A stretch of DNA of 11,669 nt, taken from positions 1 through 11,669 of the forward strand of contig JAFAFP010000001.1 in NCBI GenBank assembly GCA_023423415.1. The letters are read 5' to 3'. This DNA is from Pseudomonadota bacterium (lineage in GTDB: Bacteria > Pseudomonadota > Alphaproteobacteria > Rhizobiales > Xanthobacteraceae). Position numbers and translations under genes: made by a program. Each line of letters opens with the position of its first letter. The stretch's first letter is position 1. This document shows, piece after piece, positions 1-6,883 of this stretch. Below the pieces are notes generated by a model. The model had not been told where the DNA came from and ran no database searches. It saw only the letters and a program-made list of their open reading frames with translations.

Positions 1-339
1 CGCGCAGTTCTGGCGTTCATCTTGCTCGTCTTCGTCTTTGCCCTCAGCATTTCCGATGGACGGATCATTCCCGCCTTCCTGACACGGGGCGCAGCCGGCG
101 CGCCAGATACCATCGAAGCCAGGGAGAGTCCGCTCACTCAAGGGTCGATATACATCGCCCAGCCCGACAGCCAAACCTGCGAGCGTCGGGTAATCAATAA
201 CGATACCTGGCGCATCCGCAAGGCCGGCACGGTCCTTTGTGAGAACACCACCGGATCACTATCGATGCAGCCGACGGACCGTCCTGTCGCGCCGAGCCGT
301 CTCGAAGCCATCCGCGATAGCTTCTTCCCGAAAAGATAG
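1..339 (+). CDS. Small exported or membrane-anchored hypothetical protein, 5' end cut by the window
   Basis: The reading frame is open from the first base and ends at TAG 337-339, giving at least 112 residues. The first TTG (22-24) lies inside a hydrophobic stretch that already begins at codon 1, so the true start is probably upstream of the window. The visible N-terminus (about 18 residues, rich in Leu, Val, Phe and Ala) looks like a signal peptide or single membrane anchor. The rest is polar, with two cysteines about 19 residues apart around an N-N-D-T-W segment, and a basic C-terminus. From memory this resembles short Bradyrhizobium proteins with a Cys-(Asp/Asn)-Asn-x-(Thr/Ser)-Gly-Cys layout, but the expected Gly is Trp here. 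No function can be assigned. It is convergent with the protease gene, 14 bases away, and I see no clear terminator between them. Confidence 0.6.
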   Translation, partial: RAVLAFILLVFVFALSISDGRIIPAFLTRGAAGAPDTIEARESPLTQGSIYIAQPDSQTCERRVINNDTWRIRKAGTVLCENTTGSLSMQPTDRPVAPSRLEAIRDSFFPKR

Positions 340-353
340 ACACTGCCGAAGAG

Positions 354-1139
354 TCAGACTGCCCGTTCGACCAGATAGGCAACCTGCAGCAACGCAACCA
401 GATTCACCAGAGCGTGCAAAATCAGCGTCAATGTGGTGGTGCCGCTACGCCAGCGCATCCATCCAAAAACGCAGCCAAGCACAAAGATCTGCACGATATA
501 GAAGATATCGTACTGGATATGCATGGCTGCCCAGACAACTGATGGCACGGCAATCGCGCCAGTAACGCCCAGTCGCGACGCTGCGTACCCCCGAAACAGG
601 AAGCCGCGGAACAGGATTTCCTCCATAAGCGGCGCCACGACAACCAATGCAACGCCAAGCGTCAGAACATGTCCGGATGCGCGTGCCGTCCGATACGCAT
701 CCACCACGGCCGCAGGAACGAGGTCGTGGCTGGTCAAATGGGATGTGAGATCGCCGAGTGGCAGCAATACAGCGATAACGGCGATGCCGGTCAGCACATT
801 CGCCCGCGATGGCCAATGCAGGGCGAAATATTCAACGGCCGTACAGCGAGCTCGCCAAGCAGCCAGAACCAGAACGGCCGTTGCCGGTGGCATTGAAGCG
901 ATCGTCGCGATCGATATTGTCAAAGCATGTGTGGCGACGATGCCAAATTCGAGATCGGAGGTATCCGGGCTAGTTCCCAGCCACCTCACCATCCCGAACC
1001 CAACAAGTGTCTGTGCTGCAACCCACACGAGGATCGAGATCAGGCCAAATATTGTCGTGGACCAAAAACCCCAGGTCCGGCAGGGATAGGGCTGGCCAGT
1101 GATCCCCCCACCGGGCTTTGGCAAAGTGGCTTCGGTCAT
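354..1139 (-). CDS. CPBP family intramembrane glutamic endopeptidase (Abi/CAAX-protease-like)
   Basis: A polytopic inner-membrane protein of 261 residues with about six to seven hydrophobic segments (roughly 27-52, 65-93, 113-128, 157-172, 190-206, 212-228 and 236-257). The three family motifs are intact: EExxxR with Glu173, Glu174 and Arg178; a W-A-A-M-H segment ending at His207; and HxxxN with His242 and Asn246. These residues form the catalytic site of Rce1/CPBP glutamyl proteases, so the protein should be active. The substrate is unknown; bacterial members include bacteriocin-immunity and anti-sigma processing proteins as well as many of unknown role. ATG at 1137-1139 is the most upstream start found; the upstream Shine-Dalgarno is weak (GGA close to the ATG). 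It is divergent from ruvX and no neighbour suggests a substrate, such as a peptide or prenylated partner. Confidence 0.85.
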   Translation of the reverse strand: MTEATLPKPGGGITGQPYPCRTWGFWSTTIFGLISILVWVAAQTLVGFGMVRWLGTSPDTSDLEFGIVATHALTISIATIASMPPATAVLVLAAWRARCTAVEYFALHWPSRANVLTGIAVIAVLLPLGDLTSHLTSHDLVPAAVVDAYRTARASGHVLTLGVALVVVAPLMEEILFRGFLFRGYAASRLGVTGAIAVPSVVWAAMHIQYDIFYIVQIFVLGCVFGWMRWRSGTTTLTLILHALVNLVALLQVAYLVERAV

Positions 1140-1163
1140 GATCCGGAGGCTCTAAATCGATGA

Positions 1164-1200
1164 CTGTCGCGTCGATCGGAAATGTAAACAAGCGCGACAG
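1164..1200. repeat. 8-bp inverted repeat between the protease gene and ruvX
   Basis: CTGTCGCG at 1164-1171 is matched by CGCGACAG at 1193-1200, with 21 bases between the arms and a centre-to-centre distance of 29 bases. It lies in the 119-bp divergent region 1140-1258, so it could be an operator for a dimeric regulator or a weak hairpin in an untranslated leader. It is too loose to be a terminator and has no T-tract. Nothing else in this gap is convincing; a TATAGT at 1241-1246 is a possible ruvX -10 but lacks a good -35. Confidence 0.35.
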
Positions 1201-1258
1201 ACTTCTATACCCAGCGTAGCCTGTCGAAAAATATCGGCCATATAGTCAAGAGCAAGAC

Positions 1259-1747
1259 ATGCCTGCCCTCGTCCTTCCATTTTCTGAAGCCGTCGTACAT
1301 CTGCCGCCACGCGGCGCGCTGCTCGGCCTCGATCTCGGAACCAAAACGATCGGAGTTGCTGCATCCGACCCCGACCGACGGCTGTCGGCCGGCGTCGAAA
1401 CGATCGCGCGCAAGACATTCAGTGTGGATGCCGCACGTCTCTTGTCGTTGGCGGCTGACCGGCAGGCCATCGGATTTGTGCTTGGTCTGCCTTTGAACAT
1501 GGATGGCTCGGAAGGACCTCGCGCCCAGTCCACCCGCGCCTTCGCCCGTAATCTGGCGAAGCTGACGGAGTTGCCGATTGCGTTCTGGGATGAACGCCTT
1601 TCAACCGCCGCTGTCGAGCGTGAATTGATCGCGGCGGACGCTAGCCGCGCGAAGCGCGCTGCGGTGATAGACCAGCATGCCGCGTCCTTCATACTCCAAG
1701 GCGCACTCGATTTTCTTCGTCTCAACAAAGAAAAGGCGGGGCATTAA
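1259..1747 (+). CDS. ruvX: YqgF/RuvX-family nuclease (Holliday junction resolvase-like, pre-16S rRNA processing)
   Basis: A 162-residue cytoplasmic RNase H-fold protein. YqgF in E. coli processes the 5' end of 16S rRNA, and the family was first described as a putative Holliday junction resolvase. The motifs are in order: L-D-L-G-T-K-T-I-G-V-A at 24-34, with the first catalytic Asp25; G-L-P-L-N-M-D-G-S-E-G at 76-86; D-E-R-L-S-T at 111-116; and a C-terminal Asp138 in I-D-Q-H-A-A. All acidic catalytic positions are present. The 20-residue N-terminal extension before the first strand fits rhizobial homologues as I remember them, which supports the ATG at 1259. The ribosome site is weak (AAGAG about 8 bases upstream). 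The last codons form the left arm of a terminator, with the TAA in the hairpin loop. Confidence 0.93.
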   Translation: MPALVLPFSEAVVHLPPRGALLGLDLGTKTIGVAASDPDRRLSAGVETIARKTFSVDAARLLSLAADRQAIGFVLGLPLNMDGSEGPRAQSTRAFARNLAKLTELPIAFWDERLSTAAVERELIAADASRAKRAAVIDQHAASFILQGALDFLRLNKEKAGH

Positions 1748-1760
1748 TGCCCCGCCTTTT
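1731..1760. terminator. Bidirectional Rho-independent terminator, 30-bp perfect palindrome
   Basis: The 30 bases are identical to their own reverse complement: AAAA, then GGCGGGGCA, TTAA, TGCCCCGCC, then TTTT. With a four-base loop the stem is 13 bp, seven or more of them G-C, and each strand reads out into a run of T. It therefore serves ruvX on the + strand and the secreted-protein gene ending at 1776 on the - strand. The ruvX stop codon (1745-1747) sits in the loop, and the codons for the last residues form the left arm. Confidence 0.92.
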
Positions 1761-1775
1761 CCAACCAATTCAGAG

Positions 1776-2135
1776 TCAGCACGCGCTGTAGTCGGTTCTG
1801 TTGTATTGGCCGTCGGTCGCGCAGCTCTTGAAGCCGGAATCGTAGTGGCCGAACTCGCCAGTGCCGTAATAGTTGCCATAGGCGGGTCCAACCGCGCCCG
1901 GCTGATAAGCATAGGCATCGAAGCCGGGCGCATATCCATATCCAGGTCCATAGGCATAGCCACCCGGCCCATAAGCGCGCGCGTTCGCTGCTGCACTACC
2001 GATTGCGGCCCCAGCAGCAAAGCCCGCAGCGCCTGCGGCCCAGGGCTCCCATCGCTGCGCGAACGACGGTGTTGTTGCAGCGATCGTCAAGACGCCTGCC
2101 AAGCCGAGAGCGAGCGACTTTTTGGAAAATGCCAT
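1776..2135 (-). CDS. Secreted Gly/Tyr/Ala-rich small protein, function unknown
   Basis: A 119-residue protein with a classical signal peptide: K-K at residues 5-6, a hydrophobic core at about 8-22, and likely cleavage after Ala26 (S-F-A before Q). Residues 32-50 are a Gly/Ala-rich segment resembling a glycine zipper. Residues 54-92 are Gly/Tyr/Pro-rich and imperfectly repetitive (Y-G-P-G, Y-A-P-G, Y-Q-P-G). The C-terminus holds Cys105 and Cys119, which could pair in the periplasm. The start at 2133-2135 is chosen because GGAGG lies six bases upstream and the signal peptide begins there; the frame extends to 2222 but that part looks like noise. The layout recalls BA14K-type and other short rhizobial envelope proteins, though the diagnostic BA14K tail is not seen. 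No role is assigned. Confidence 0.75.
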   Translation of the reverse strand: MAFSKKSLALGLAGVLTIAATTPSFAQRWEPWAAGAAGFAAGAAIGSAAANARAYGPGGYAYGPGYGYAPGFDAYAYQPGAVGPAYGNYYGTGEFGHYDSGFKSCATDGQYNRTDYSAC

Positions 2136-2221
2136 CAGAAACCTCCATTCCATGTTGTGCACTCCCCCAGTCCCCGTCCCCAGGCGGGGCAACGCAATGC
2201 AACAAGGGTGGTTCCTCGCCA

Positions 2222-3832
2222 TCAGTTCGGACGCGCACGCTCAAGCAAACGTGAGCATGAGCCCGACAGATCAGCCGCGCCGTATGTGCGACCACGGACA
2301 TCGTTCAGTCGCGTTTGCGAAAAAACCTTGGCGTTTTGTGGTGATGTTGTCTGCAGTGCAGCGACTGCCGCAATCAACGCCACATGTTCGACAATAAATC
2401 GCGCATGCGACTCAACATCGATCAAATCCAATGCTTGAATAATTCTTCTGATCGCATCGGAGGCGACGGAACACTGCTCGACTTCTCGGCTAAGCGCATT
2501 GATGACCGAGCGCGCATCGTCACTTCTCATAGCGCGCAGCGCATCAAGCGCCATGACGTTCCCCGAACCCTCCCAGATCGCATTGACCGGAGCCTCGCGA
2601 TAAAGCCGCGCCAGCGTATAATCCTCGACATATCCATTGCCGCCAAGGCATTCCATCGCCTCGTAGACAAAGGCAGGCGCCATCTTGCAGATCCAGTATT
2701 TGATCGCAGGTGTCAGAAGGCGCGCCCGTGCCGCCTCTTGCGGATCGCTTGGCGCCAGATCAAAGGACCGACACAACCGCATGACAGCTGCTAGCGCGGC
2801 TTCGACATCAAGCGCGAGATCGGCCAGCACCGAGCGCATCATCGGTTGATCGACCAGCTTCTTCTGAAAGACGATGCGATGACGGGCATGATGACTGGCA
2901 CGCGCAAGAGCAGCACGCATGATCCCGGCCGACGAGATGGCACAATCGAGGCGCGTCAGTTGGACCATCTGCAGAATAGTGCCGATGCCCCGCCCCTCCT
3001 CCCCGACACGCAAAGCATAGGCATTATGAAACTCGACTTCCGAAGACGCATTGGAACGATTGCCGAGCTTGTCCTTTAGTTTGACGAAGCGAAAGCCATT
3101 CACGCTTCCATCCGGTCGAAACCGCGGCATGAAGAAGCAGCTCAGGCCGTCCGGTGCCTGTGCTAGGACAAGAAACGCGTCGGACATCGGTGCCGACATG
3201 AACCATTTCTGCCCATCGATGCGATAAGCCTCACCGTCACGCACGGCGCGCGTCGTGTTGGTGCGGACATCAGTGCCCCCCTGCCTTTCGGTCATGCCCA
3301 TGCCAAGCGTCATTGTCGTCTTGGCCTGCCATGGCTGAAACCGCGAGTCGTAGTGTCGTGATGCGATTTTCGGCATCACCTGCGCCAACAGATCGGGCAC
3401 GGCCGTAAGCGCGGCGACCGATGCGCGGGTCATGGTGATCGGACACATGTGGCCGTTTTCGACCTGAGCCACCATATAGAAATGTGCCGCACGAGCCACT
3501 TCCGCCGGCGCCCCAGCCGACAGCCCTTCGTTGTTCCAAGTCGAACAATGCAGACCGGCCGCCATACTCTCGCGCATGAAATGGTGATAGGCCGGATCGA
3601 ATGTAACGATGTCGTCACTCAGAATGGGAAGGTAAACGTCGGCGCGCCGGGCCAACTCAAACATGTCTGCCCGTCCCCAACGGCGGCCGAACTCCTGCAG
3701 TGTGCCGCTTTCAGATTTGCCGCCATTGGCCGCCACCGCTTCTTGCAGAGGCAGGTCGGAACCAAACAGGTCGATACCAGTGAAGGGAGGCGGCTGATTG
3801 AGTTCAGGACCGGTACTTGCGTCGTTCGACAT
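2222..3832 (-). CDS. aidB: AidB-like acyl-CoA dehydrogenase (adaptive response to alkylation)
   Basis: A 536-residue flavoprotein of the acyl-CoA dehydrogenase superfamily that matches E. coli AidB (541 residues, recalled) along its whole length, including the N-terminal N-Q-P-P-P segment at 12-16 (N-Q-P-I-P in E. coli). Recognisable blocks are G-M-G-M-T-E-R-Q-G-G at 177-186 (FAD/substrate), K-D-K-L-G-N-R-S-N-A-S at 253-263, and Y-R-E-A-P-V-N-A-I-W-E-G-S-G-N at 411-425 with Glu421. The last ~100 residues correspond to the helical extension that gives AidB its DNA binding. AidB is induced by Ada in E. coli and lowers alkylation damage, with weak isovaleryl-CoA dehydrogenase activity; its true reaction is unsettled. 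The start ATG (3830-3832) has a strong GGAGG about six bases upstream. It is divergent from pyrB. Specificity beyond the AidB family is inference. Confidence 0.93.
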   Translation of the reverse strand: MSNDASTGPELNQPPPFTGIDLFGSDLPLQEAVAANGGKSESGTLQEFGRRWGRADMFELARRADVYLPILSDDIVTFDPAYHHFMRESMAAGLHCSTWNNEGLSAGAPAEVARAAHFYMVAQVENGHMCPITMTRASVAALTAVPDLLAQVMPKIASRHYDSRFQPWQAKTTMTLGMGMTERQGGTDVRTNTTRAVRDGEAYRIDGQKWFMSAPMSDAFLVLAQAPDGLSCFFMPRFRPDGSVNGFRFVKLKDKLGNRSNASSEVEFHNAYALRVGEEGRGIGTILQMVQLTRLDCAISSAGIMRAALARASHHARHRIVFQKKLVDQPMMRSVLADLALDVEAALAAVMRLCRSFDLAPSDPQEAARARLLTPAIKYWICKMAPAFVYEAMECLGGNGYVEDYTLARLYREAPVNAIWEGSGNVMALDALRAMRSDDARSVINALSREVEQCSVASDAIRRIIQALDLIDVESHARFIVEHVALIAAVAALQTTSPQNAKVFSQTRLNDVRGRTYGAADLSGSCSRLLERARPN

Positions 3833-3874
3833 GCAGACCTCCTGAGGGTTATCGTACCATGGTCTTGAGGAGCG

Positions 3875-3897
3875 ATCGGCCGATTCAACAAGTGTTG
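3875..3897. repeat. Two adjacent small palindromes between aidB and pyrB
   Basis: ATCGGCCGAT at 3875-3884 is a perfect 10-bp palindrome. One base after it, CAACA (3886-3890) and TGTTG (3893-3897) form a 5-bp inverted repeat with a 2-base gap. Both sit in the 124-bp divergent region 3833-3956, where they could be an operator for either gene. Short palindromes also arise by chance in GC-rich DNA, so this is only a candidate site. Confidence 0.3.
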
Positions 3898-3917
3898 GGG
3901 ATGGCTGAGATGCTGCC

Positions 3918-3946
3918 TTGCGGCGGGGTCAGGATAGTCCTATAGA
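3918..3946 (+). promoter_or_regulatory. Candidate sigma-70 promoter for pyrB
   Basis: TTGCGG at 3918-3923 and TATAGA at 3941-3946 are separated by exactly 17 bases, each sharing three or four of six positions with the consensus. Transcription would begin near 3953, about four bases before the pyrB ATG, giving an almost leaderless message. This agrees with the absence of a Shine-Dalgarno sequence in front of that ATG. The element is inferred from sequence only. Confidence 0.38.
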
Positions 3947-3956
3947 CCCGACTTTA

Positions 3957-4910
3957 ATGAACATTGCGGCCACATCCTCCTTCGTTCTCAACCGACGCCA
4001 TCTGTTGGGGATCGAAGGGCTTTCGCGCGAGGAGATACTGGGTCTCCTCGACCTCGCCGAGGAATTTGTCGAACTGAATCGCCAGGTCGAGAAGAAGCGG
4101 ACCTCGCTACGCGGGCGAACCCAGATTAACCTCTTCTTTGAATCCTCGACCCGAACCCAGTCTTCCTTCGAACTCGCCGGCAAACGCCTCGGGGCAGATG
4201 TGATGAACATGGCGGTCAACTCGTCCGCCATGAAGAAAGGCGAGACGCTGATCGACACGGCGATGACGCTGAACGCAATGCATCCGGATATCCTGGTGGT
4301 GCGCCATCATGCCTCCGGCGCCGTTGAACTCTTGGCGCAGAAGGTTGATGGCTCGGTGATCAACGCCGGCGACGGAGCGCATGAACATCCCACCCAGGCG
4401 CTGCTTGATGCCCTCACCATTCGGCGCAACAAGGGCCATATCGAGGGCTTGATCGTTGCAATCTGCGGGGATGTTCTGCATTCACGGGTGGCGCGATCGA
4501 ATATCATCCTGCTCAACGCCTTGGGCGCGAATGTGCGCGTCGTCGGCCCCTCGACTCTGCTCCCGCCGCACGTCGAGCGACTGGGCGTGAAGGTGATGCG
4601 CGACATGCGCGAGGGTTTGCAGGGTGCCGACATCGTGATGATGCTGCGGCTGCAGCGCGAGCGCATGAACGGCTCGTTCGTGCCATCGACGCAGGAATAT
4701 TTCGCGTATTTCGGTCTCGATCAGCGCAAGTTGGCCTATGCCAAACCGGATGCGCTTGTCATGCATCCTGGGCCGATGAATCGAGGCGTCGAGATCGATT
4801 CGAGCGTCGCCGATGGCGCGCAATCGTTGATCCGGGAACAGGTTGAGATGGGCGTCGCCGTACGTATGGCCGTTCTCGAAGCCCTCGCCCGCAACTTGCC
4901 GAACGCATGA
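3957..4910 (+). CDS. pyrB: Aspartate carbamoyltransferase catalytic subunit
   Basis: A 317-residue ATCase that joins carbamoyl phosphate and L-aspartate to N-carbamoyl-L-aspartate, the committed step of pyrimidine synthesis. The carbamoyl-phosphate loop S-T-R-T is at 64-67, the mobile lysines K-K-G-E-T at 93-97, H-P-T-Q at 144-147, and the aspartate-binding H-P-G-P-M-N-R-G-V-E-I at 270-280, so all key residues are present. The start is set at ATG 3957, which matches remembered homologues that begin close to the T-S-S-F-V-L-N segment; a longer frame from TTG 3918 would overlap the apparent -35 box. No Shine-Dalgarno is visible. No pyrI follows. Instead the next gene overlaps by four bases and encodes a crippled dihydroorotase, pointing to a class A-type PyrB-PyrC' complex as in Pseudomonas. 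Confidence 0.97.
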   Translation: MNIAATSSFVLNRRHLLGIEGLSREEILGLLDLAEEFVELNRQVEKKRTSLRGRTQINLFFESSTRTQSSFELAGKRLGADVMNMAVNSSAMKKGETLIDTAMTLNAMHPDILVVRHHASGAVELLAQKVDGSVINAGDGAHEHPTQALLDALTIRRNKGHIEGLIVAICGDVLHSRVARSNIILLNALGANVRVVGPSTLLPPHVERLGVKVMRDMREGLQGADIVMMLRLQRERMNGSFVPSTQEYFAYFGLDQRKLAYAKPDALVMHPGPMNRGVEIDSSVADGAQSLIREQVEMGVAVRMAVLEALARNLPNA

Positions 4911-6223
4911 CGCCAATGCTTTCCGACCGCCGCCCCATCCTTCTCGCCAATGCCCGGATCGTCGATCCCTCGCGCGATCTCGATTTCCCGGGCGACCTGC
5001 TGATGGCCGACGGTGTGATCCGCGAGGCCAAGCGCGGCATCAGCGCTGCAGGCGTGCCGGAAGGTACCGAAGTGGTCGATTGCAAGGGTCACATCGTCGC
5101 TCCAGGCCTGATCGACATGCGCGCCTTTGTCGGCGAGCCGGGCGCGGAATATCGCGAGACACTGGCCACCGCGAGCCAGGCTGCCGCGGCCGGAGGCGTG
5201 ACAACGATCATCTGCCAGCCTGACACATCGCCCGCGATCGATGATCCGGCGATCGTCGACTATATACTACGACGTGCGCGCGACACCGCGATCGTTCATG
5301 TGCAGCCGATGGCGGCGCTGACGAAGGGGTTGGAAGGCAAGGAGATGACCGAAATCGGCCTGCTCAAGGCAGCTGGCGCGGTCGCCTTCACAGACGGGGC
5401 TCGCAGCGTCACCAATGCGCAAGTGATGCGCCGCACCCTCACCTACGCGCGCGATTTCGATGCGCTTGTGGTTCATCACACCGAGGATCCCGATCTGATT
5501 GGTGAAGGCGTGATGAATGAAGGGGAGCTTGCGACCCGGCTTGGCCTGCATGGAATCCCGACCGCAGCCGAGGCGATCATGTTGGAACGCGACATGCGGC
5601 TCGTCGCACTCACCGGCTGCCGCTATCACGCGGCATCCGTCACTTGCCGGCAGTCGCTCGAGATATTGCAGAGGGCGAAGGAGAACGGCTTGCCGGTCAC
5701 GGCATCCGCTTCGATCAATCATCTCACGTTGAATCAGATCGACATCGGTCCGTATCGAACCTTCTTCAAAGTCACGCCACCTTTACGCGACGAGGAGGAC
5801 CGCGCCGCGCTGGTCGATGCAATCACTTCCGGTCTGATCGACGTCATCATGTCGGATCACAATCCGCAGGATGTGGAAACCAAGCGCTTGCCATTCGCTG
5901 AAGCTGCGCCCGGCGCGATCGGGCTTGAGACAATGCTCGCGGCCGGCCTGCGGCTCGTAAACAACGGCGGAATGCCGCTGACGACCTTGCTTGGCGCAAT
6001 GTCATGGAAGCCGGCAGAATTGCTAGGTCTGCCGGGAGGCACTCTGCGTAGCGGCGCTCCTGCCGATGTGATCGTGATCGACCCTGACACATCCTGGGTG
6101 CTCGATCCGGACGACCTTAAGTCCAAGTGCAAGAATACGCCGTTCGACGAGGCGCGTCTTGAGGGTCGTGTGATCCGCACCATCGTTGCCGGACGCACCG
6201 CCTACGAGTACGCTTCCGCCTGA
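4907..6223 (+). CDS. pyrC: Dihydroorotase-like protein, probably non-catalytic PyrB partner (PyrC'/PyrX type)
   Basis: A 438-residue amidohydrolase-fold protein, aligning throughout with class I dihydroorotases. Compared with B. subtilis PyrC (recalled), the metal motif H-V-H-L-R-E-P-G is replaced by R-A-F-V-G-E-P-G at 72-79, so both histidines and the substrate arginine are lost (Arg72, Phe74, Gly76). A third ligand, in C-H-V-S-T, is Ser244. Retained are Asp163 (F-T-D-G), His191 (H-T-E-D) and Asp317-His318 (S-D-H-N-P). Such a site should not hold two metals. In Pseudomonas an inactive PyrC' encoded next to pyrB is needed for ATCase assembly, and I infer the same role here; an active pyrC would then lie elsewhere. 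ATG 4907 overlaps the pyrB stop; ATG 4916 is an equally possible start. Databases will usually label it dihydroorotase. Confidence 0.9.
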   Translation: MTPMLSDRRPILLANARIVDPSRDLDFPGDLLMADGVIREAKRGISAAGVPEGTEVVDCKGHIVAPGLIDMRAFVGEPGAEYRETLATASQAAAAGGVTTIICQPDTSPAIDDPAIVDYILRRARDTAIVHVQPMAALTKGLEGKEMTEIGLLKAAGAVAFTDGARSVTNAQVMRRTLTYARDFDALVVHHTEDPDLIGEGVMNEGELATRLGLHGIPTAAEAIMLERDMRLVALTGCRYHAASVTCRQSLEILQRAKENGLPVTASASINHLTLNQIDIGPYRTFFKVTPPLRDEEDRAALVDAITSGLIDVIMSDHNPQDVETKRLPFAEAAPGAIGLETMLAAGLRLVNNGGMPLTTLLGAMSWKPAELLGLPGGTLRSGAPADVIVIDPDTSWVLDPDDLKSKCKNTPFDEARLEGRVIRTIVAGRTAYEYASA

Positions 6224-6256
6224 CGCGATGATCGCGCGAGCAGGGCGCTGCGAGAC

Positions 6257-6883
6257 ATGACAGACTGGTCGACCATTACAGCCGCATGGCCAACGCTGCT
6301 TGGCATGCTTGCGTTCGGCTATTTGCTGGGGTCGATTCCCTTCGGTTTGCTTTTGACCAGCCTGTTCGGCGGCCCGGATATCCGCTCGATCGGATCAGGA
6401 AATATCGGCGCGACCAATGTCTTGCGTACCGGCCGCAAGGGCCTCGCCGCAGCGACGCTGCTGTTCGACATGTTCAAGGGGACAGCGGCGGTCCTCATTG
6501 CGCGTTATGTGTTCGGGGATTTCGCAGGGATCGCGGCCGGGCTCGGCGCCTTCCTCGGGCATCTCTTTCCGGTGTGGCTTGGCTTCAAGGGCGGCAAAGG
6601 CGTTGCCACTTTCATCGGCGTGCTGCTCGGATTTTCTTGGCAAGCTGTCGTGGCCTATGCCGTCATCTGGGTCCTGATCGCATTCGTTACTCGCTACTCG
6701 TCCCTGTCGGGCCTCATTGCCTGCGCCGCCACTCCCGCAATCCTCTGGACGCTCGGCTTGCCGGCCGAAGCCAAACTGTTTTTCATCATGACCCTGCTGG
6801 TCTTCATCATGCATCGCGCCAATATCGCACGGCTGATCGCCGGCACAGAAAGTAAGATCGGTCAATCCACGGCCAAGTCATGA
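6257..6883 (+). CDS. plsY: Acyl-phosphate:glycerol-3-phosphate acyltransferase
   Basis: An integral inner-membrane enzyme of 208 residues that moves an acyl group from acyl phosphate (made by PlsX) to glycerol-3-phosphate, giving lysophosphatidic acid, the first step of phospholipid synthesis. The three PlsY motifs are clear: S-G-N-I-G-A-T-N at 47-54, G-H-L-F-P-V-W-L-G-F-K-G-G-K-G-V-A-T at 101-118 (phosphate-binding loop) and H-R-A-N-I-A-R-L with Gly and Glu at 186-198. About five membrane helices fit the hydropathy. The gene starts 33 bases after pyrC with a weak ribosome site, and its TGA overlaps the dprA ATG by four bases, so it is probably translated as part of one operon. No plsX is in view. 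Confidence 0.96.
   Translation: MTDWSTITAAWPTLLGMLAFGYLLGSIPFGLLLTSLFGGPDIRSIGSGNIGATNVLRTGRKGLAAATLLFDMFKGTAAVLIARYVFGDFAGIAAGLGAFLGHLFPVWLGFKGGKGVATFIGVLLGFSWQAVVAYAVIWVLIAFVTRYSSLSGLIACAATPAILWTLGLPAEAKLFFIMTLLVFIMHRANIARLIAGTESKIGQSTAKS

Noticed and set aside
523..1089. 188-codon plus-strand frame opposite the CPBP protease
   Set aside because: The minus-strand frame carries all three protease motifs; this one is a Thr/Arg/Ala-rich shadow.
1246..1728. 160-codon minus-strand frame opposite ruvX
   Set aside because: It mirrors ruvX almost exactly and the Ser/Arg/Ala-rich product shows no domain.
2136..2221. Possible terminator or N-terminal extension between aidB and the secreted-protein gene
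   Set aside because: CCCC and GGGG runs could pair, but no T-tract follows on the minus strand, and the extension to 2222 adds residues before a clear signal peptide.
1677..2438. 253-codon plus-strand frame overlapping the end of ruvX and the secreted-protein gene
   Set aside because: It runs antisense to a gene with a strong ribosome site and signal peptide, crosses the terminator, and its product is low-complexity with no motif.
3918..3956. Longer pyrB start at TTG 3918
   Set aside because: The extra 13 residues do not resemble homologues I remember, there is no ribosome site, and the TTG coincides with the apparent -35 box.
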